A stretch of DNA of 64,000 nucleotides, taken from assembly GCF_000165505.1 (NCBI RefSeq), contig NC_014632.1, forward strand, positions 1-64,000, given 5' to 3'. The notes under the pieces were generated by a model, which worked only from the letters and a program-made list of their open reading frames with translations, was not told the origin of the DNA and searched no databases. Positions 10,321 through 21,016 of the stretch are shown one piece after another; position 1 is the stretch's first letter, and each line of letters starts with the position of its first letter. The translations under genes and the position numbers were made by a program. This DNA is from Ilyobacter polytropus DSM 2926 (GTDB lineage: Bacteria > Fusobacteriota > Fusobacteriia > Fusobacteriales > Fusobacteriaceae).

Positions 10321-10776
10321 ATGAAAATTTTAGTTGTTTCTGATAGCCATCAGCATCTTGAAAAATTAATAGATATATTTGAGAAGGAAAATCCCGATAT
10401 AGTTATTTCAGCAGGAGATAACAGCAGTGATGTCATAGATCTCTCTAATATAAAAGAAAAAGCAGATTATTATATAGTTAGGGGAAACTGCGACTATTTT
10501 GATTTTAAAACAGATGATATTGAAGAATTTAATATAGCAGGGAAAAAGATATTTCTAACTCATGGACATCTTTATGATGTAAAGTCAGGATATGAAAAAA
10601 TAAAAAATGAGGCCTTAAAAAAACAGGCAGATATCGTTATTTTTGGGCATACACATATACCTTATTTAAATAATGAAACTCCTGTGCTGTTTAATCCTGG
10701 TGCAGCTAAAGATGGGAATTACGGAACAATAGATATATCAGGAGATGAAATTAAATTTTATCATAAAAAACTTTAA
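10321..10776 (+). CDS. YfcE/MJ0936-type metallophosphoesterase
   Basis: Protein of 151 residues with the full calcineurin-like metal-site series in order: SDSH (DxH), AGDN (GDxxD-like), GNCD (GN[HD]-type), LTHGH and GHTH. It belongs to the small YfcE/MJ0936 phosphodiesterase family, which hydrolyses artificial phosphodiesters; physiological substrates are mostly unknown. It lies 12 bases after the UspA gene in the same orientation, so the two are probably co-transcribed, and a strong terminator follows. Confidence 0.85.
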   Translation: MKILVVSDSHQHLEKLIDIFEKENPDIVISAGDNSSDVIDLSNIKEKADYYIVRGNCDYFDFKTDDIEEFNIAGKKIFLTHGHLYDVKSGYEKIKNEALKKQADIVIFGHTHIPYLNNETPVLFNPGAAKDGNYGTIDISGDEIKFYHKKL

Positions 10777-10794
10777 AAAGTAAAACCATAAAAA

Positions 10795-10830
10795 AGAAAG
10801 GCGGCAGGCAGAGCCTGCTTTCTTTCCTTT
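10795..10830 (+). terminator. Intrinsic terminator before pheS
   Basis: GCAGGC pairs with GCCTGC around AGA, extended by GAAAG/CTTTC on the outside, and followed by a T-rich tail. Confidence 0.75.
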
Positions 10831-10876
10831 TATTTTCATATAAAACTTTGGATAAATTAATGAATTGGGAGGAACA

Positions 10877-11893
10877 ATGAGGAACAGAATAGAATCGCTT
10901 AAACTTAGTGCAGAAGAAGCTATCTGCAAAGCAGCATCTTTGAAGGAGCTCGATGAACTAAGAGTGGGAATCCTTGGTAAAAAAGGTGAACTGACAGAGA
11001 TAATGAAGGGCATGAGAGAACTATCTAAAGAGGAAAGACCTGTCATGGGTCAACTGGCAAACGAAGTGAGAGACTCTATAACAGAGGCTCTAGAGAAAAA
11101 AATGATAGAGGTAAAAGAAAAAGAAAAGCAGGAAAGAATATCTTCTGAAAACATAGATATAACTCTTCCTGGAAGAAAATCTTCTTCAGGAAGATACCAC
11201 CCGATAACAGAAACTATGAACATGCTTAAAGAGATATTCATAGAGATGGGGTTTGATGTGGCAGAGGGTCCTGAGATAGAGAAGACAGAATATAATTTTG
11301 ATGCATTGAATATCCCAGAAAATCACCCTTCTAGAGATTTACAGGATACATTTTATATGTCGGATGATGTGGTTCTGAGAACTCATACATCTCCTGTACA
11401 GGTAAGATATATGAAAGATAAAAAACCTCCCTTTAGAATGGTATGTCCTGGAAAAGTGTACAGAAGCGATTATGACGTTTCCCATACACCGATGTTTCAC
11501 CAGATGGAAGGTTTAATGGTAGGAGAGAATATATCATTTGCCAATCTCAAGGCTATATTAACTGAATTTGTAAAAAAAGTTTTCGGTGATACAGAGGTTA
11601 GATTTAGGCCGCACTTTTTTCCATTTACAGAACCTAGTGCTGAGATGGATGTGCAGTGTGTAATTTGTAAGGGAAAAGGCTGCAGACTATGTAAAGACAG
11701 CGGATGGCTGGAAATAATGGGATGCGGAATGGTAGATCCTGAGGTGTTAAAGGCAGTTGGATACAATCACGAAGAGGTCTCAGGTTTTGCATTTGGAATG
11801 GGAATAGAAAGAGTAACAATGCTAAGACACGGAATAGATGACCTGAGGGCATTTTTCGAAAATGATATAAGGTTCCTGAAGCAGTTTAAGTAA
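10877..11893 (+). CDS. pheS: Phenylalanine-tRNA ligase alpha subunit
   Basis: Protein of 338 residues from the ATG at 10877, which has GGGAGGAA upstream; an in-frame TTG at 10865 overlaps that ribosome site and is unlikely. It is the catalytic subunit of the alpha2-beta2 enzyme that charges tRNA-Phe. Class II motif 2 is seen at RMVCPGKVYRSDYDVSHTP, motif 3 at GFAFGMGIERVTML, and the typical cysteine cluster CVICKGKGCRLC lies between them. N-terminal coiled-coil for tRNA binding. pheT follows after 31 bases. Confidence 0.96.
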   Translation: MRNRIESLKLSAEEAICKAASLKELDELRVGILGKKGELTEIMKGMRELSKEERPVMGQLANEVRDSITEALEKKMIEVKEKEKQERISSENIDITLPGRKSSSGRYHPITETMNMLKEIFIEMGFDVAEGPEIEKTEYNFDALNIPENHPSRDLQDTFYMSDDVVLRTHTSPVQVRYMKDKKPPFRMVCPGKVYRSDYDVSHTPMFHQMEGLMVGENISFANLKAILTEFVKKVFGDTEVRFRPHFFPFTEPSAEMDVQCVICKGKGCRLCKDSGWLEIMGCGMVDPEVLKAVGYNHEEVSGFAFGMGIERVTMLRHGIDDLRAFFENDIRFLKQFK

Positions 11894-11924
11894 AAATAAA
11901 AGAAAAAAGACGTTGGAGGAAACG

Positions 11925-14312
11925 ATGTTAATTTCACTAGATTGGTTAAAACAGTATGTGGACATAAAAGAAAATACAAAAGAACTTGAAAATACCCTTA
12001 CTATGATAGGGCAAGAGGTAGAGGCTATAGAGGTTCAAGGAGAAGATCTGGACAATGTAGTTGTGGGGCAGATAGTTGAATACGGAAGACATCCTGAAGC
12101 AGAAAAGCTGTCACTACTCAAGGTAGAAGTTGGAGAAGGGGAACCTCTCCAGATAGTGTGTGGTGCACCGAATCACAAAGACGGAGATAAGGTAGTAGTA
12201 GCTAAATTAGGAGCTGTACTTCCTGGTGAGTTTAAAATAAAAAAAGCCAAGGTAAGAGGAATAGAGTCTTGCGGAATGCTCTGTTCTGAAGTAGAACTAG
12301 GTATAGGAGAAGACGGAGAGGGAATAATAATCCTTCCTGAGGATGCACCTGTAGGAGAGGAATACAGAAAATATATAGGTCTTGATGACACAATATTTGA
12401 ACTAGAAATAACTCCAAACAGGCCAGACTGTCTTTCTCATATAGGTATAGCAAGAGAGGTAGCGGCTTACTATAAGAGAAAAGTAAAATATCCTAAATAT
12501 GAGATGGACGAAGTAATAGAACCTGCTTCTAGCCATATACATGTAAATATAGAGGATAAAGAAAGATGTAAAAGATACTGTACAAGAATCCTAAAGGGAG
12601 TAAAAATACAGGAATCTCCTGAATGGCTCAAAAAAAGATTAAGATCTATAGGTCTAAGGCCTATAAATAATATAGTCGATATAACAAATTTTGTAATGTT
12701 TGAATATAATCACCCTATGCATGCCTTTGACCTAGATAAACTAGATGGCAGTAAGATTATTGTAAGAAAAGCAAAAACAGGGGAAAAGATAGTAACTTTA
12801 GACGAAGAAGAGAGAGAGTTGAATAACGGCGAGTTAGTAATCGCAGATGAAAAAAAACCTGTAGCCATAGCTGGAATAATGGGGGGACTTGATACAAAAG
12901 TTGATGAAGAAACAACTGATATTCTTTTGGAAGTTGCTTATTTCACACCTGAAAACATAAGGAAAACTTCTAAGTCACTGGGGCTTTCTTCTGATTCTTC
13001 ATATAGGTTTGAAAGAGGAATAGACAGGGAAAATTCTATAGAAGTAATAGACAGAGCTGCTAAACTAATGAAGGATATAGCCGGTGGGGAGATTCTGAGT
13101 GGAATAGTAGAAAAATATGTAGAAAAATATGAAAAAATAGAACTTACTCTTGATATAGACAAACTTAACAAATTTGTAGGTAAGGAAATATCTGTTGAGA
13201 CAGTTGGAGAGATATTGAGAAATCTTGGTCTCGAGATAAAAGCTTTGGTTGGAAAAATACTTACAGTGTGTCCTCCTAGTTACAGAAGTGACTTAGTGAG
13301 AACTGCAGATCTTTATGAAGAGGTCATTAGAATGTATGGCTTTGAAAATATAGAGGATGTAATGCCTGAAGCAAATATAAAAGCCGGAGTAAAAGATCCT
13401 GAAACAGAGGCAGTGGATAAAGTTAAACTTGTACTTAAAAAGTTAGGACTTCAAGAGGTTATAAATTACAGTTTTATACCATCCGACGCAGTATCAAAAC
13501 TAAAAATGAATGTAGAAACAATGGCAATTAAAAACCCTATAAACGAAGATCTAGCAGTTATGAGACCTACACTTATTTACGGATTACTTTCAAATATAAG
13601 GGACAACTTCAATAGAAACCAGTTTGATCTTAAATTATTTGAAGTATCTAGAACATTTACATCAAGTGAAGAACTTGCAAATGAAGAAGTAAAAATTGCT
13701 GTTGCAGTATCAGGAAGAGCTGAAAAAGATCTATGGAACTCCAAGCCTGAAGCCTATGATTTCTTTGATATAAAGGGATATGTAGAAGGTTTTCTTGAGT
13801 ATATGGGGATAAACAGATTCCAACTTGCAAGAACAAATAATCCTACTTTCCACCCTGGGAGGTCTGCAGAGATAAGAATGGGTAAGGATGTAATAGGAAG
13901 CTTTGGAGAGATACATCCAGATGTGGCTGAGGCTATGGATATAAAAAAGGAAAGAGCTTATATAGCTGAATTGGATCTTATAAAAATTCTAAAATACGGA
14001 AAGAGTAAAATCAAGTATGAAAGAATTGTAAAGTTTCCAGCTGTGACAAGAGATCTGGCAATTGTACTAGATGGAGATATTCTTGTAGGAGATATGCTAG
14101 GGGATATCAAAAAATCTTCTAAAATAATAGAAAGTGTAGAGCTATTTGACGTTTATCAGGGGGATAAAGTGGAAAGTGGTAAAAAGTCTGTAGCAATAAA
14201 CATAGTTATGAGAAAGTCTAACGGAACCTTGGAAGAAAAAGAGATAACAGAAGGAGTAGAAAAAATACTTCAAACTATAAGAAAAAAATATAAAGGTGAA
14301 ATAAGACAGTAA
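11925..14312 (+). CDS. pheT: Phenylalanine-tRNA ligase beta subunit
   Basis: Protein of 795 residues from the ATG at 11925 (GGAGGAA upstream); the in-frame TTG at 11913 is less likely. The domains run in the normal order: an EMAP-type tRNA-binding domain near the start (VVGQIVEYGRHPEAEKLSLL), the B3/B4 editing domain that clears Tyr-tRNA-Phe, B5 domains, a catalytic-like core, and a C-terminal FDX-ACB anticodon-binding domain (KFPAVTRDLAIVLD). Operon with pheS and ends at a strong terminator. Confidence 0.96.
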   Translation: MLISLDWLKQYVDIKENTKELENTLTMIGQEVEAIEVQGEDLDNVVVGQIVEYGRHPEAEKLSLLKVEVGEGEPLQIVCGAPNHKDGDKVVVAKLGAVLPGEFKIKKAKVRGIESCGMLCSEVELGIGEDGEGIIILPEDAPVGEEYRKYIGLDDTIFELEITPNRPDCLSHIGIAREVAAYYKRKVKYPKYEMDEVIEPASSHIHVNIEDKERCKRYCTRILKGVKIQESPEWLKKRLRSIGLRPINNIVDITNFVMFEYNHPMHAFDLDKLDGSKIIVRKAKTGEKIVTLDEEERELNNGELVIADEKKPVAIAGIMGGLDTKVDEETTDILLEVAYFTPENIRKTSKSLGLSSDSSYRFERGIDRENSIEVIDRAAKLMKDIAGGEILSGIVEKYVEKYEKIELTLDIDKLNKFVGKEISVETVGEILRNLGLEIKALVGKILTVCPPSYRSDLVRTADLYEEVIRMYGFENIEDVMPEANIKAGVKDPETEAVDKVKLVLKKLGLQEVINYSFIPSDAVSKLKMNVETMAIKNPINEDLAVMRPTLIYGLLSNIRDNFNRNQFDLKLFEVSRTFTSSEELANEEVKIAVAVSGRAEKDLWNSKPEAYDFFDIKGYVEGFLEYMGINRFQLARTNNPTFHPGRSAEIRMGKDVIGSFGEIHPDVAEAMDIKKERAYIAELDLIKILKYGKSKIKYERIVKFPAVTRDLAIVLDGDILVGDMLGDIKKSSKIIESVELFDVYQGDKVESGKKSVAINIVMRKSNGTLEEKEITEGVEKILQTIRKKYKGEIRQ

Positions 14313-14313
14313 A

Positions 14314-14347
14314 AATAAAAATAGCGGCTTTTTGCCGCTATTTTTAT
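14314..14347 (+). terminator. Intrinsic terminator after pheT
   Basis: AAAAATAGCGGC pairs perfectly with GCCGCTATTTTT around a TTTTT loop. The symmetry could let it work on both strands. Confidence 0.85.
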
Positions 14348-14447
14348 TGGTTTTATTTAAGTACTATAATTTTAGATTTCCAAAAAAATATTAAAAGTTG
14401 AAAATAAAAGTTTTTAAAGTCATTATTATAGTGTAGGAGGTTAAAAA

Positions 14448-15662
14448 ATGAAAAGAATTTTTTTATTATTGTCAGTATACATAATTTTTAGCTTTATTTC
14501 TTACGGACAGGAGGCAGAGATAAGCTACAACGGAGTTAATTTTTATAAAAAAAATGGAGAAAAAAATGAATTTAGAGGTGTCTGGGTTGCAACAGTTGCC
14601 AATCTGAACTGGCCTAAAAAAAAATCAACTTCTCCTAGAGAACAGAGAAAAGATTTTAAAGAGATACTGAAAGAGATAAAAATAATGAATATGAATGCCA
14701 TAATAATGCAGGTTAGACCTTCAGGAGATGCCGTATATAAATCTAAAATAGTGCCCTGGTCAAGATATATTACAGGAACTCAGGGGAAATACCCTGGATA
14801 TGATCCCCTTAAATTTATGGTAGAAAGGAGCCATAAAATGGGAATAGAATTCCACGCCTGGTTTAACCCCTATAGAGTCGCACTTAATGATGAAGAGTTT
14901 AAAAGTCTAAGTAGTGATAATTTCGCAGTTAAAAATCCTGAAACTGTAATAAAATATGGAAAAAAATATTATTTTGATCCTGGGATTCCTAAGGTTAGGG
15001 AACATCTAATAAAAGTAGTACTAGAAGTAGTTGATAATTATGATATTGACGCTGTGCATATCGATGATTATTTTTATCCGTATACAATTGAAGACCTTGA
15101 TTTTCCAGACCTAGAGACTTATAGAACTTATGGATATGAATTTTCTGAAATAAAGGAATGGAGAAGAGAAAATGTAAACAAATTTATAGAGGAGCTTCAC
15201 AAAGAGATAAAAAAAAGAGATAAAAAAGTGAAATTTGGAATCAGTCCCTTTGGAGTATGGAGAAATCATAGGGATGATGCACGAGGTTCTGATACAGCTG
15301 CTTTTCAGACAAGCTATGACAATCTCTATGCAGATGTGTTAAAGTGGATAGATATGGGATGGATTGATTATGTTATACCCCAGGTATACTGGAATTTTGG
15401 ATTTGCTCCTGCACCTTATGAAAAACTTGTGGACTGGTGGTCAAAAGAAACTTCCGGAAAAAAAGTAAAGCTTTTTATAGGACAGGGAGCTTATAAAGTA
15501 GGAAAGGAAAACTGGGAGAATCCAGATGAACTTATAAATCAGATTTATTATAATAGGAGTAAGGGTATAGAGGGAAGTGCTTTTTTTGACATAAAGTCTT
15601 TAGTGGAAAATCCATATAATCTTAAAGATAGGTTGAAAATAGATGTTTTTAGAGAAAATTAA
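14448..15662 (+). CDS. Secreted GHL10-type (DUF187) glycosidase-like protein
   Basis: Protein of 404 residues with an N-terminal signal peptide (basic start, then IFLLLSVYIIFSFISYG). The mature part begins with FRGVWVATVANLNWP and continues with NAIIMQVRPSGDAVY and EFHAWFNPYRV, hallmarks of the glycosyl-hydrolase-like family 10 (GHL10, YngK/DigH type). E. coli DigH cleaves peptide-free (denuded) glycan strands of peptidoglycan, so an envelope role is plausible. Acidic residues in HIDDYFYPY are candidate catalytic groups. Single gene after a terminator, with AGGAGG upstream of its ATG. Confidence 0.82.
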   Translation: MKRIFLLLSVYIIFSFISYGQEAEISYNGVNFYKKNGEKNEFRGVWVATVANLNWPKKKSTSPREQRKDFKEILKEIKIMNMNAIIMQVRPSGDAVYKSKIVPWSRYITGTQGKYPGYDPLKFMVERSHKMGIEFHAWFNPYRVALNDEEFKSLSSDNFAVKNPETVIKYGKKYYFDPGIPKVREHLIKVVLEVVDNYDIDAVHIDDYFYPYTIEDLDFPDLETYRTYGYEFSEIKEWRRENVNKFIEELHKEIKKRDKKVKFGISPFGVWRNHRDDARGSDTAAFQTSYDNLYADVLKWIDMGWIDYVIPQVYWNFGFAPAPYEKLVDWWSKETSGKKVKLFIGQGAYKVGKENWENPDELINQIYYNRSKGIEGSAFFDIKSLVENPYNLKDRLKIDVFREN

Positions 15663-15698
15663 ACTGTATATTTTTAAAATTTCAAAAAACTAAAAAAA

Positions 15699-15727
15699 TA
15701 GACAAAAAAAAGTTTTAATGATATTAT
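15699..15727 (+). promoter_or_regulatory. Predicted sigma-70 promoter for sdaA
   Basis: TAGACA and TATTAT separated by 17 bases, 86 bases before the serine dehydratase start. Pattern only. Confidence 0.5.
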
Positions 15728-15812
15728 AAAAACAAAATAAATACAAAAAAATGAAAAAAAATAAATTATATTGAAATAATAGTTTTTATATTTTTCTAAA
15801 AAAGGAGAAAAT

Positions 15813-17021
15813 ATGGATTCTTTGAGAGAGTTATTCAAAATTGGAAATGGACCTTCAAGTTCACACACTATGGGACCAGAAAGATCTGCCAAAAAATTTA
15901 AGGTTGACAACCCAGATGCATGCAGTTACAGGGTAGAGCTTTATGGGTCACTTGCAGCAACGGGAAAAGGTCATCTTACAGACTGGATAATCATAGAGAC
16001 CCTAAAGCCAAAGAAAACAGAAATTTTATGGAAATCAGAAGTGAGCTATGAATATCATGCAAACGGTATGAAATTTTTTGCTTTAGATTCTGATGGAAAT
16101 ATATTGAAAGAATGGCTGGTTTTTTCTGTAGGTGGTGGAACAATCATGGAAGACGGTCAGGCAAGACAAGGTGGATCTGATGTATATCCTCTGGGAAAAA
16201 TGACTGAAATCATGGAATGGTGCTCTAAAAATAGAAAAGAACTTTGGGAATACGTAGAAGAAATGGAGGGAAGCTCTATATGGCCTTTCCTTGAAAAAAT
16301 ATGGGAGGCAATGGAAAGCTGTATAAAAACAGGAATTAATAAAACAGGTGTTCTCCCAGGAACATTGAAATATCCAAGGAAGGCTCAGTCTTTTTACAGA
16401 AAGGCCAGAAGGGATAATTCAAGAAATGGATTTATAGGAAAAATATTTGCCTATACCCTCGCTGTATCAGAAGAAAATGGCGGTGGAGGAAGAGTTGTAA
16501 CTGCTCCTACATGCGGTGCTTCAGGAGTAATCCCTGGTCTTTTATATGCACTTAAAGAAGAATACAACCTTTCAGAGGATGAAGTTTTAAAGGGGCTTGC
16601 AATTGCAGGTCTAATAGGAAATATAATAAAGGAAAATGCCACTATATCCGGTGCCGAAGGTGGATGTCAGGCAGAGGTAGGAGCAGCCTGCTCTATGGCA
16701 GCAGGTATGTCTACTTTTTTGCTAGGAGGCTCTCTAAAGCAGATAGAGTATTCAGCAGAGATAGCCTTAGAACATCATCTAGGATTGACATGTGACCCTG
16801 TAGGTGGCTATGTGCAGATACCATGTATAGAAAGAAATGCAGCTGCAGCAGTAAGAGCTCTTGATGCTGCTAACTATTCCCTATATACAGACGGTCAGCA
16901 CGCAGTATCTTTTGATCAGGTGGTTCTCACCATGAAAGAAACTGGAAGAGATCTAAAGTGTGAATACAAGGAGACCTCTCTCGGAGGACTTGCAAAATTT
17001 AATTTTGATGCAGAATGCTAA
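15813..17021 (+). CDS. sdaA: L-serine ammonia-lyase, iron-sulfur type, single chain
   Basis: Protein of 402 residues combining the beta-type domain (N-terminal, GNGPSSSHTMGPERSA) and the alpha-type catalytic domain in one chain. It deaminates L-serine to pyruvate and ammonia. Candidate [4Fe-4S] cysteines lie in APTCGASG, EGGCQAEVGAACSMAAG and LTCDPVGGYVQIPC. The chain is shorter than E. coli SdaA (about 454), with a compact N-terminal part. ATG after AAGGAG and its own promoter and terminator, so it is monocistronic. It feeds pyruvate to fermentation. Confidence 0.92.
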   Translation: MDSLRELFKIGNGPSSSHTMGPERSAKKFKVDNPDACSYRVELYGSLAATGKGHLTDWIIIETLKPKKTEILWKSEVSYEYHANGMKFFALDSDGNILKEWLVFSVGGGTIMEDGQARQGGSDVYPLGKMTEIMEWCSKNRKELWEYVEEMEGSSIWPFLEKIWEAMESCIKTGINKTGVLPGTLKYPRKAQSFYRKARRDNSRNGFIGKIFAYTLAVSEENGGGGRVVTAPTCGASGVIPGLLYALKEEYNLSEDEVLKGLAIAGLIGNIIKENATISGAEGGCQAEVGAACSMAAGMSTFLLGGSLKQIEYSAEIALEHHLGLTCDPVGGYVQIPCIERNAAAAVRALDAANYSLYTDGQHAVSFDQVVLTMKETGRDLKCEYKETSLGGLAKFNFDAEC

Positions 17022-17024
17022 TCT

Positions 17025-17050
17025 GACCGGTTTTTCCGGTCTTTTTATTT
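17025..17050 (+). terminator. Intrinsic terminator after sdaA
   Basis: GACCGG pairs with CCGGTC around a TTTTT loop and is followed by a T-rich tail. Confidence 0.8.
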
Positions 17051-17113
17051 TATTTTTTTCCGTAAAAAACAGATATTTTTAGAATTATTTTGAATTATCT
17101 GAAATTGTTAAAA

Positions 17114-17142
17114 TTGAAACTTCATTTTTTTTTGGATATTAT
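17114..17142 (+). promoter_or_regulatory. Predicted promoter for pth
   Basis: TTGAAA and TATTAT separated by 17 bases, 39 bases before the pth ATG. A second TATAAT follows at once. Pattern only. Confidence 0.5.
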
Positions 17143-17180
17143 GTATAATTTAAAGGATAAATAAAATTTTGGAGGTAGAG

Positions 17181-17750
17181 ATGAAGCTTATTGTTGGACT
17201 AGGGAATCCCGGTGAAAAATATAGTAAGACCAGGCATAATATAGGATTTGAAGTGATAGATATGCTGGCAGAAGATCTTAAGGTATCAGGTTTTAGAGAG
17301 AAGTTTCAAGGTCTGATAGGAGAAACTGTTATAAAGGATGAAAAGGTATTTCTATTAAAGCCCCAGACTTTTATGAATCTCAGCGGAAATTCAATAAATG
17401 AGGTTATAAAATTTTATAAAATAGATCCTGAAGAGGATCTCATAGTAATATATGATGATATGGATCTAGACCTTGGGCAGCTTAAGATAAAGGTGAAGGG
17501 AAGTCCTGCAGGACATAACGGTATAAAATCAATAATATCCCATATAGGGGAAAACTTCTTAAGAGTGAAGTGTGGTATAGGGAAAGCAAAATCTAGAGAA
17601 GAAACGGTGAACTTTGTACTTGGAAGATTTTCTAAAGAGGAATCAAATGAGGTGGACCCTATGATCGAAAATGCATCTAAAGCTGCACAGTCCCTTATCA
17701 CTGCAAAAGATATAAGCAGAGTTATGCAGAAATACAATAAAAAGAAGTAA
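17181..17750 (+). CDS. pth: Peptidyl-tRNA hydrolase
   Basis: Protein of 189 residues from the ATG at 17181 (GGAGGT upstream; the in-frame TTG at 17169 overlaps it). It frees tRNA from peptidyl-tRNA dropped by stalled ribosomes. Family marks are GLGNPGEKYSKTRHNIGF with the catalytic histidine, KPQTFMNLSG, and YDDMDLDLGQLKIKVKGSPA followed by GHNGIKSI. Size is normal. It has its own predicted promoter and the large terminator at 17859 lies downstream. Confidence 0.95.
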   Translation: MKLIVGLGNPGEKYSKTRHNIGFEVIDMLAEDLKVSGFREKFQGLIGETVIKDEKVFLLKPQTFMNLSGNSINEVIKFYKIDPEEDLIVIYDDMDLDLGQLKIKVKGSPAGHNGIKSIISHIGENFLRVKCGIGKAKSREETVNFVLGRFSKEESNEVDPMIENASKAAQSLITAKDISRVMQKYNKKK

Positions 17751-17858
17751 AAAGTTAATTTTATTGAAAAAAACATGTTAAAATCTTCCCATAAAAATAA
17801 AAAAGATGCTTTCTTAAAATTAAAATATCAAATACGACATAAGATCGTAAAAATTCTA

Positions 17859-17916
17859 ATGCCTTGAAATATTTGGTTTGATGTTTAAAAACCGAATATT
17901 ATTGGGCATTTTTTTT
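17859..17916 (+). terminator. Large intrinsic terminator
   Basis: Outer arms ATGCC/GGGCAT enclose a 12-base stem AATATTTGGTTT/AAACCGAATATT (one G-U), followed by eight or more T. It separates pth from the glp operon. Confidence 0.75.
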
Positions 17917-17968
17917 ATATTAGTTTATTTTGTATTATAAGTGAAAAAAATAATTTTAACATGTTTAA

Positions 17969-17997
17969 TTGACAATGTAAATAAAGTGTAATAAGAT
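17969..17997 (+). promoter_or_regulatory. Predicted promoter of the glpF-glpK operon
   Basis: TTGACA and TAAGAT separated by exactly 17 bases. A transcript starting near 18005 would have a leader of about 210 bases before glpF, long enough for the hairpin at 18125. Confidence 0.6.
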
Positions 17998-18124
17998 AAG
18001 AGTGTAGCGAATAACCACAAATTGAACAAAAATAGTTCTAAGGATTTTAAAAAAGTTCTTTAATTTTTTTCAAAGAAAATAAAAATGAAACATATAACAG
18101 AATATAGGTAGTATGAGAATGGAG

Positions 18125-18178
18125 AAACTACATGGTTGAAGTATCGTTGTGATGCTTAACTTTTTGTAGTTTTTTTTA
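18125..18178 (+). promoter_or_regulatory. Attenuator-like terminator hairpin in the glpF leader
   Basis: AAACTACA pairs with TGTAGTTT at the base. An inner stem GTTGA(a)GTATC/GATGCTTAAC closes a GTTGT loop, and eight T follow immediately. The structure lies between the promoter and glpF with no gene upstream, so it can only act on the glp transcript. In Bacillus, glycerol-3-phosphate-bound GlpP antiterminates at a comparable leader hairpin; the same kind of control is inferred here. No glpP gene is in the window. Confidence 0.6.
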
Positions 18179-18215
18179 TTTGGAAAAATACGGATAAAAA
18201 AGAAGGAGTGATGAA

Positions 18216-18935
18216 ATGGGAGTTTATTTGGCAGAGTTTATAGGTACTATGATCCTAATATTACTTGGTAACGGAGTGGTTGCAAATGTGGTTCTAAACA
18301 AGAGTAAGGGTAACAACAGTGGTTGGATAGTTATCACAGCAGGATGGGGATTTGCAGTTGCAGTTGCAGTATACGTTACAGGATGGGTAAGTGGAGCTCA
18401 CATCAACCCTGCGGTGACAATAGCACTTGCAACTATAGGTGCTTTTGACTGGGGAATGGTTCCTGGATACATAGCGGCTCAGGTAGCCGGGGCATTTACA
18501 GGAGGAGTACTTGTATATCTGACATATAAACAGCATTATGACGAGACAGAAGATGCAGACGGTAAATTGGCAACATTTTCTACAGGTCCTGCAATAAGCG
18601 GAGCTAAATGGAATGCAACAACTGAGATAATCGGTTCTGCTATGCTGGTTATTGGAGTATTAGGAATAACAAACGGAAACAACAATGTAGGACCTATGGC
18701 TGCCTTACTTGTAGGTATACTTGTATGGTCACTTGGTCTAAGTCTTGGAGGACCGACAGGATACGCTATAAACCCAGCAAGAGATTTGGGACCTAGAATA
18801 GCTCATGCATTACTTCCTATAAAAGGAAAGAGAGATTCTGACTGGGCTTATGCATGGATTCCTGTAGTGGCTCCTATTGTAGGTGGGATTATAGGGGCAC
18901 AATTATATACTGTATGCCTAAGTGTTTGGAGCTAG
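18216..18935 (+). CDS. glpF: Glycerol facilitator (aquaglyceroporin)
   Basis: Protein of 239 residues, an MIP-family channel for passive entry of glycerol. Both pore motifs are intact: HINPAVTIA in the first half and INPARDLGPR in the second, the latter with the aspartate typical of glycerol-conducting members. Six membrane helices plus two half-helices are apparent. ATG follows AAGGAGTG. glpK lies 176 bases downstream in the same direction with no clear terminator between, consistent with a glpFK operon. Confidence 0.93.
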   Translation: MGVYLAEFIGTMILILLGNGVVANVVLNKSKGNNSGWIVITAGWGFAVAVAVYVTGWVSGAHINPAVTIALATIGAFDWGMVPGYIAAQVAGAFTGGVLVYLTYKQHYDETEDADGKLATFSTGPAISGAKWNATTEIIGSAMLVIGVLGITNGNNNVGPMAALLVGILVWSLGLSLGGPTGYAINPARDLGPRIAHALLPIKGKRDSDWAYAWIPVVAPIVGGIIGAQLYTVCLSVWS

Positions 18936-19111
18936 TAAAATAAAAATACAACTGGATTATTTGAATTAATCTGAAAAAACTGCTAACCTGTCTAAGGTAA
19001 TTGAAATTTATTTTTTTTAATAAAATTATCAGGTTGAGTTTTATGTTAAATATTATATGAGAATATAATTTTGATTTATTTTTAGACTAAAAATTATAGG
19101 AGGTCAATTAA

Positions 19112-20623
<1,512 letters not shown>

Positions 20624-21016
20624 AAAAATATAGGCAAGAGAAAAATGAGAGCCAAGTAACCAGGGGATTTTTAGTATCTCCTGTTTACTTGGTATTTTTA
20701 TTTTTTTGCACTAAATAAAAAAATAACATTCTAATTTTTAATTCTTTTAAATCTTTTTTATCTTTAATCTTCAAAAAGTTTAATTTTGCAGGTTAATTGA
20801 GGTATACTTAAATTGGTGATATTTTGAATTGGAGTTATGAAACATAAAGTATCATTAAACAAAGTGTAAAAATTCACGGTGTAAAATATTGTTTATTTGT
20901 AAAGTATGTGCTAAAATATTAGGAAAACAGAACGTTTTTTTTGTTTGGATTTAATAATTGATTACTAAAATTTTAACATATACTTAACATTATTTTTTAT
21001 TTAAAGGGGTGTATTT
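20624..21016 (+). other. 393-base gap between glpK and rnfC
   Basis: Holds the glpK terminator (20652-20706), then about 300 bases of very AT-rich DNA with no supported coding frame. A direct repeat GTGTAAAA occurs twice near 20867-20885. The rnf promoter should lie here, but I cannot single out one convincing -35/-10 pair. Confidence 0.5.
20652..20706 (+). terminator. Intrinsic terminator after glpK
   Basis: A 16-base stem CCAAGTAACCAGGGGA/TCTCCTGTTTACTTGG with two mismatches, followed by TATTTTTATTTTTTT. Confidence 0.75.

Larger units (their letters stand above)
17751..18215 (+). other. 465-base gap: pth 3' end and glpF leader
   Basis: No convincing coding frame. It holds a large terminator (17859-17916), a good promoter (17969-17997) and a leader of about 210 bases with an attenuator-like hairpin (18125-18178). 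The first 100 bases are plain AT-rich sequence. Confidence 0.6.
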
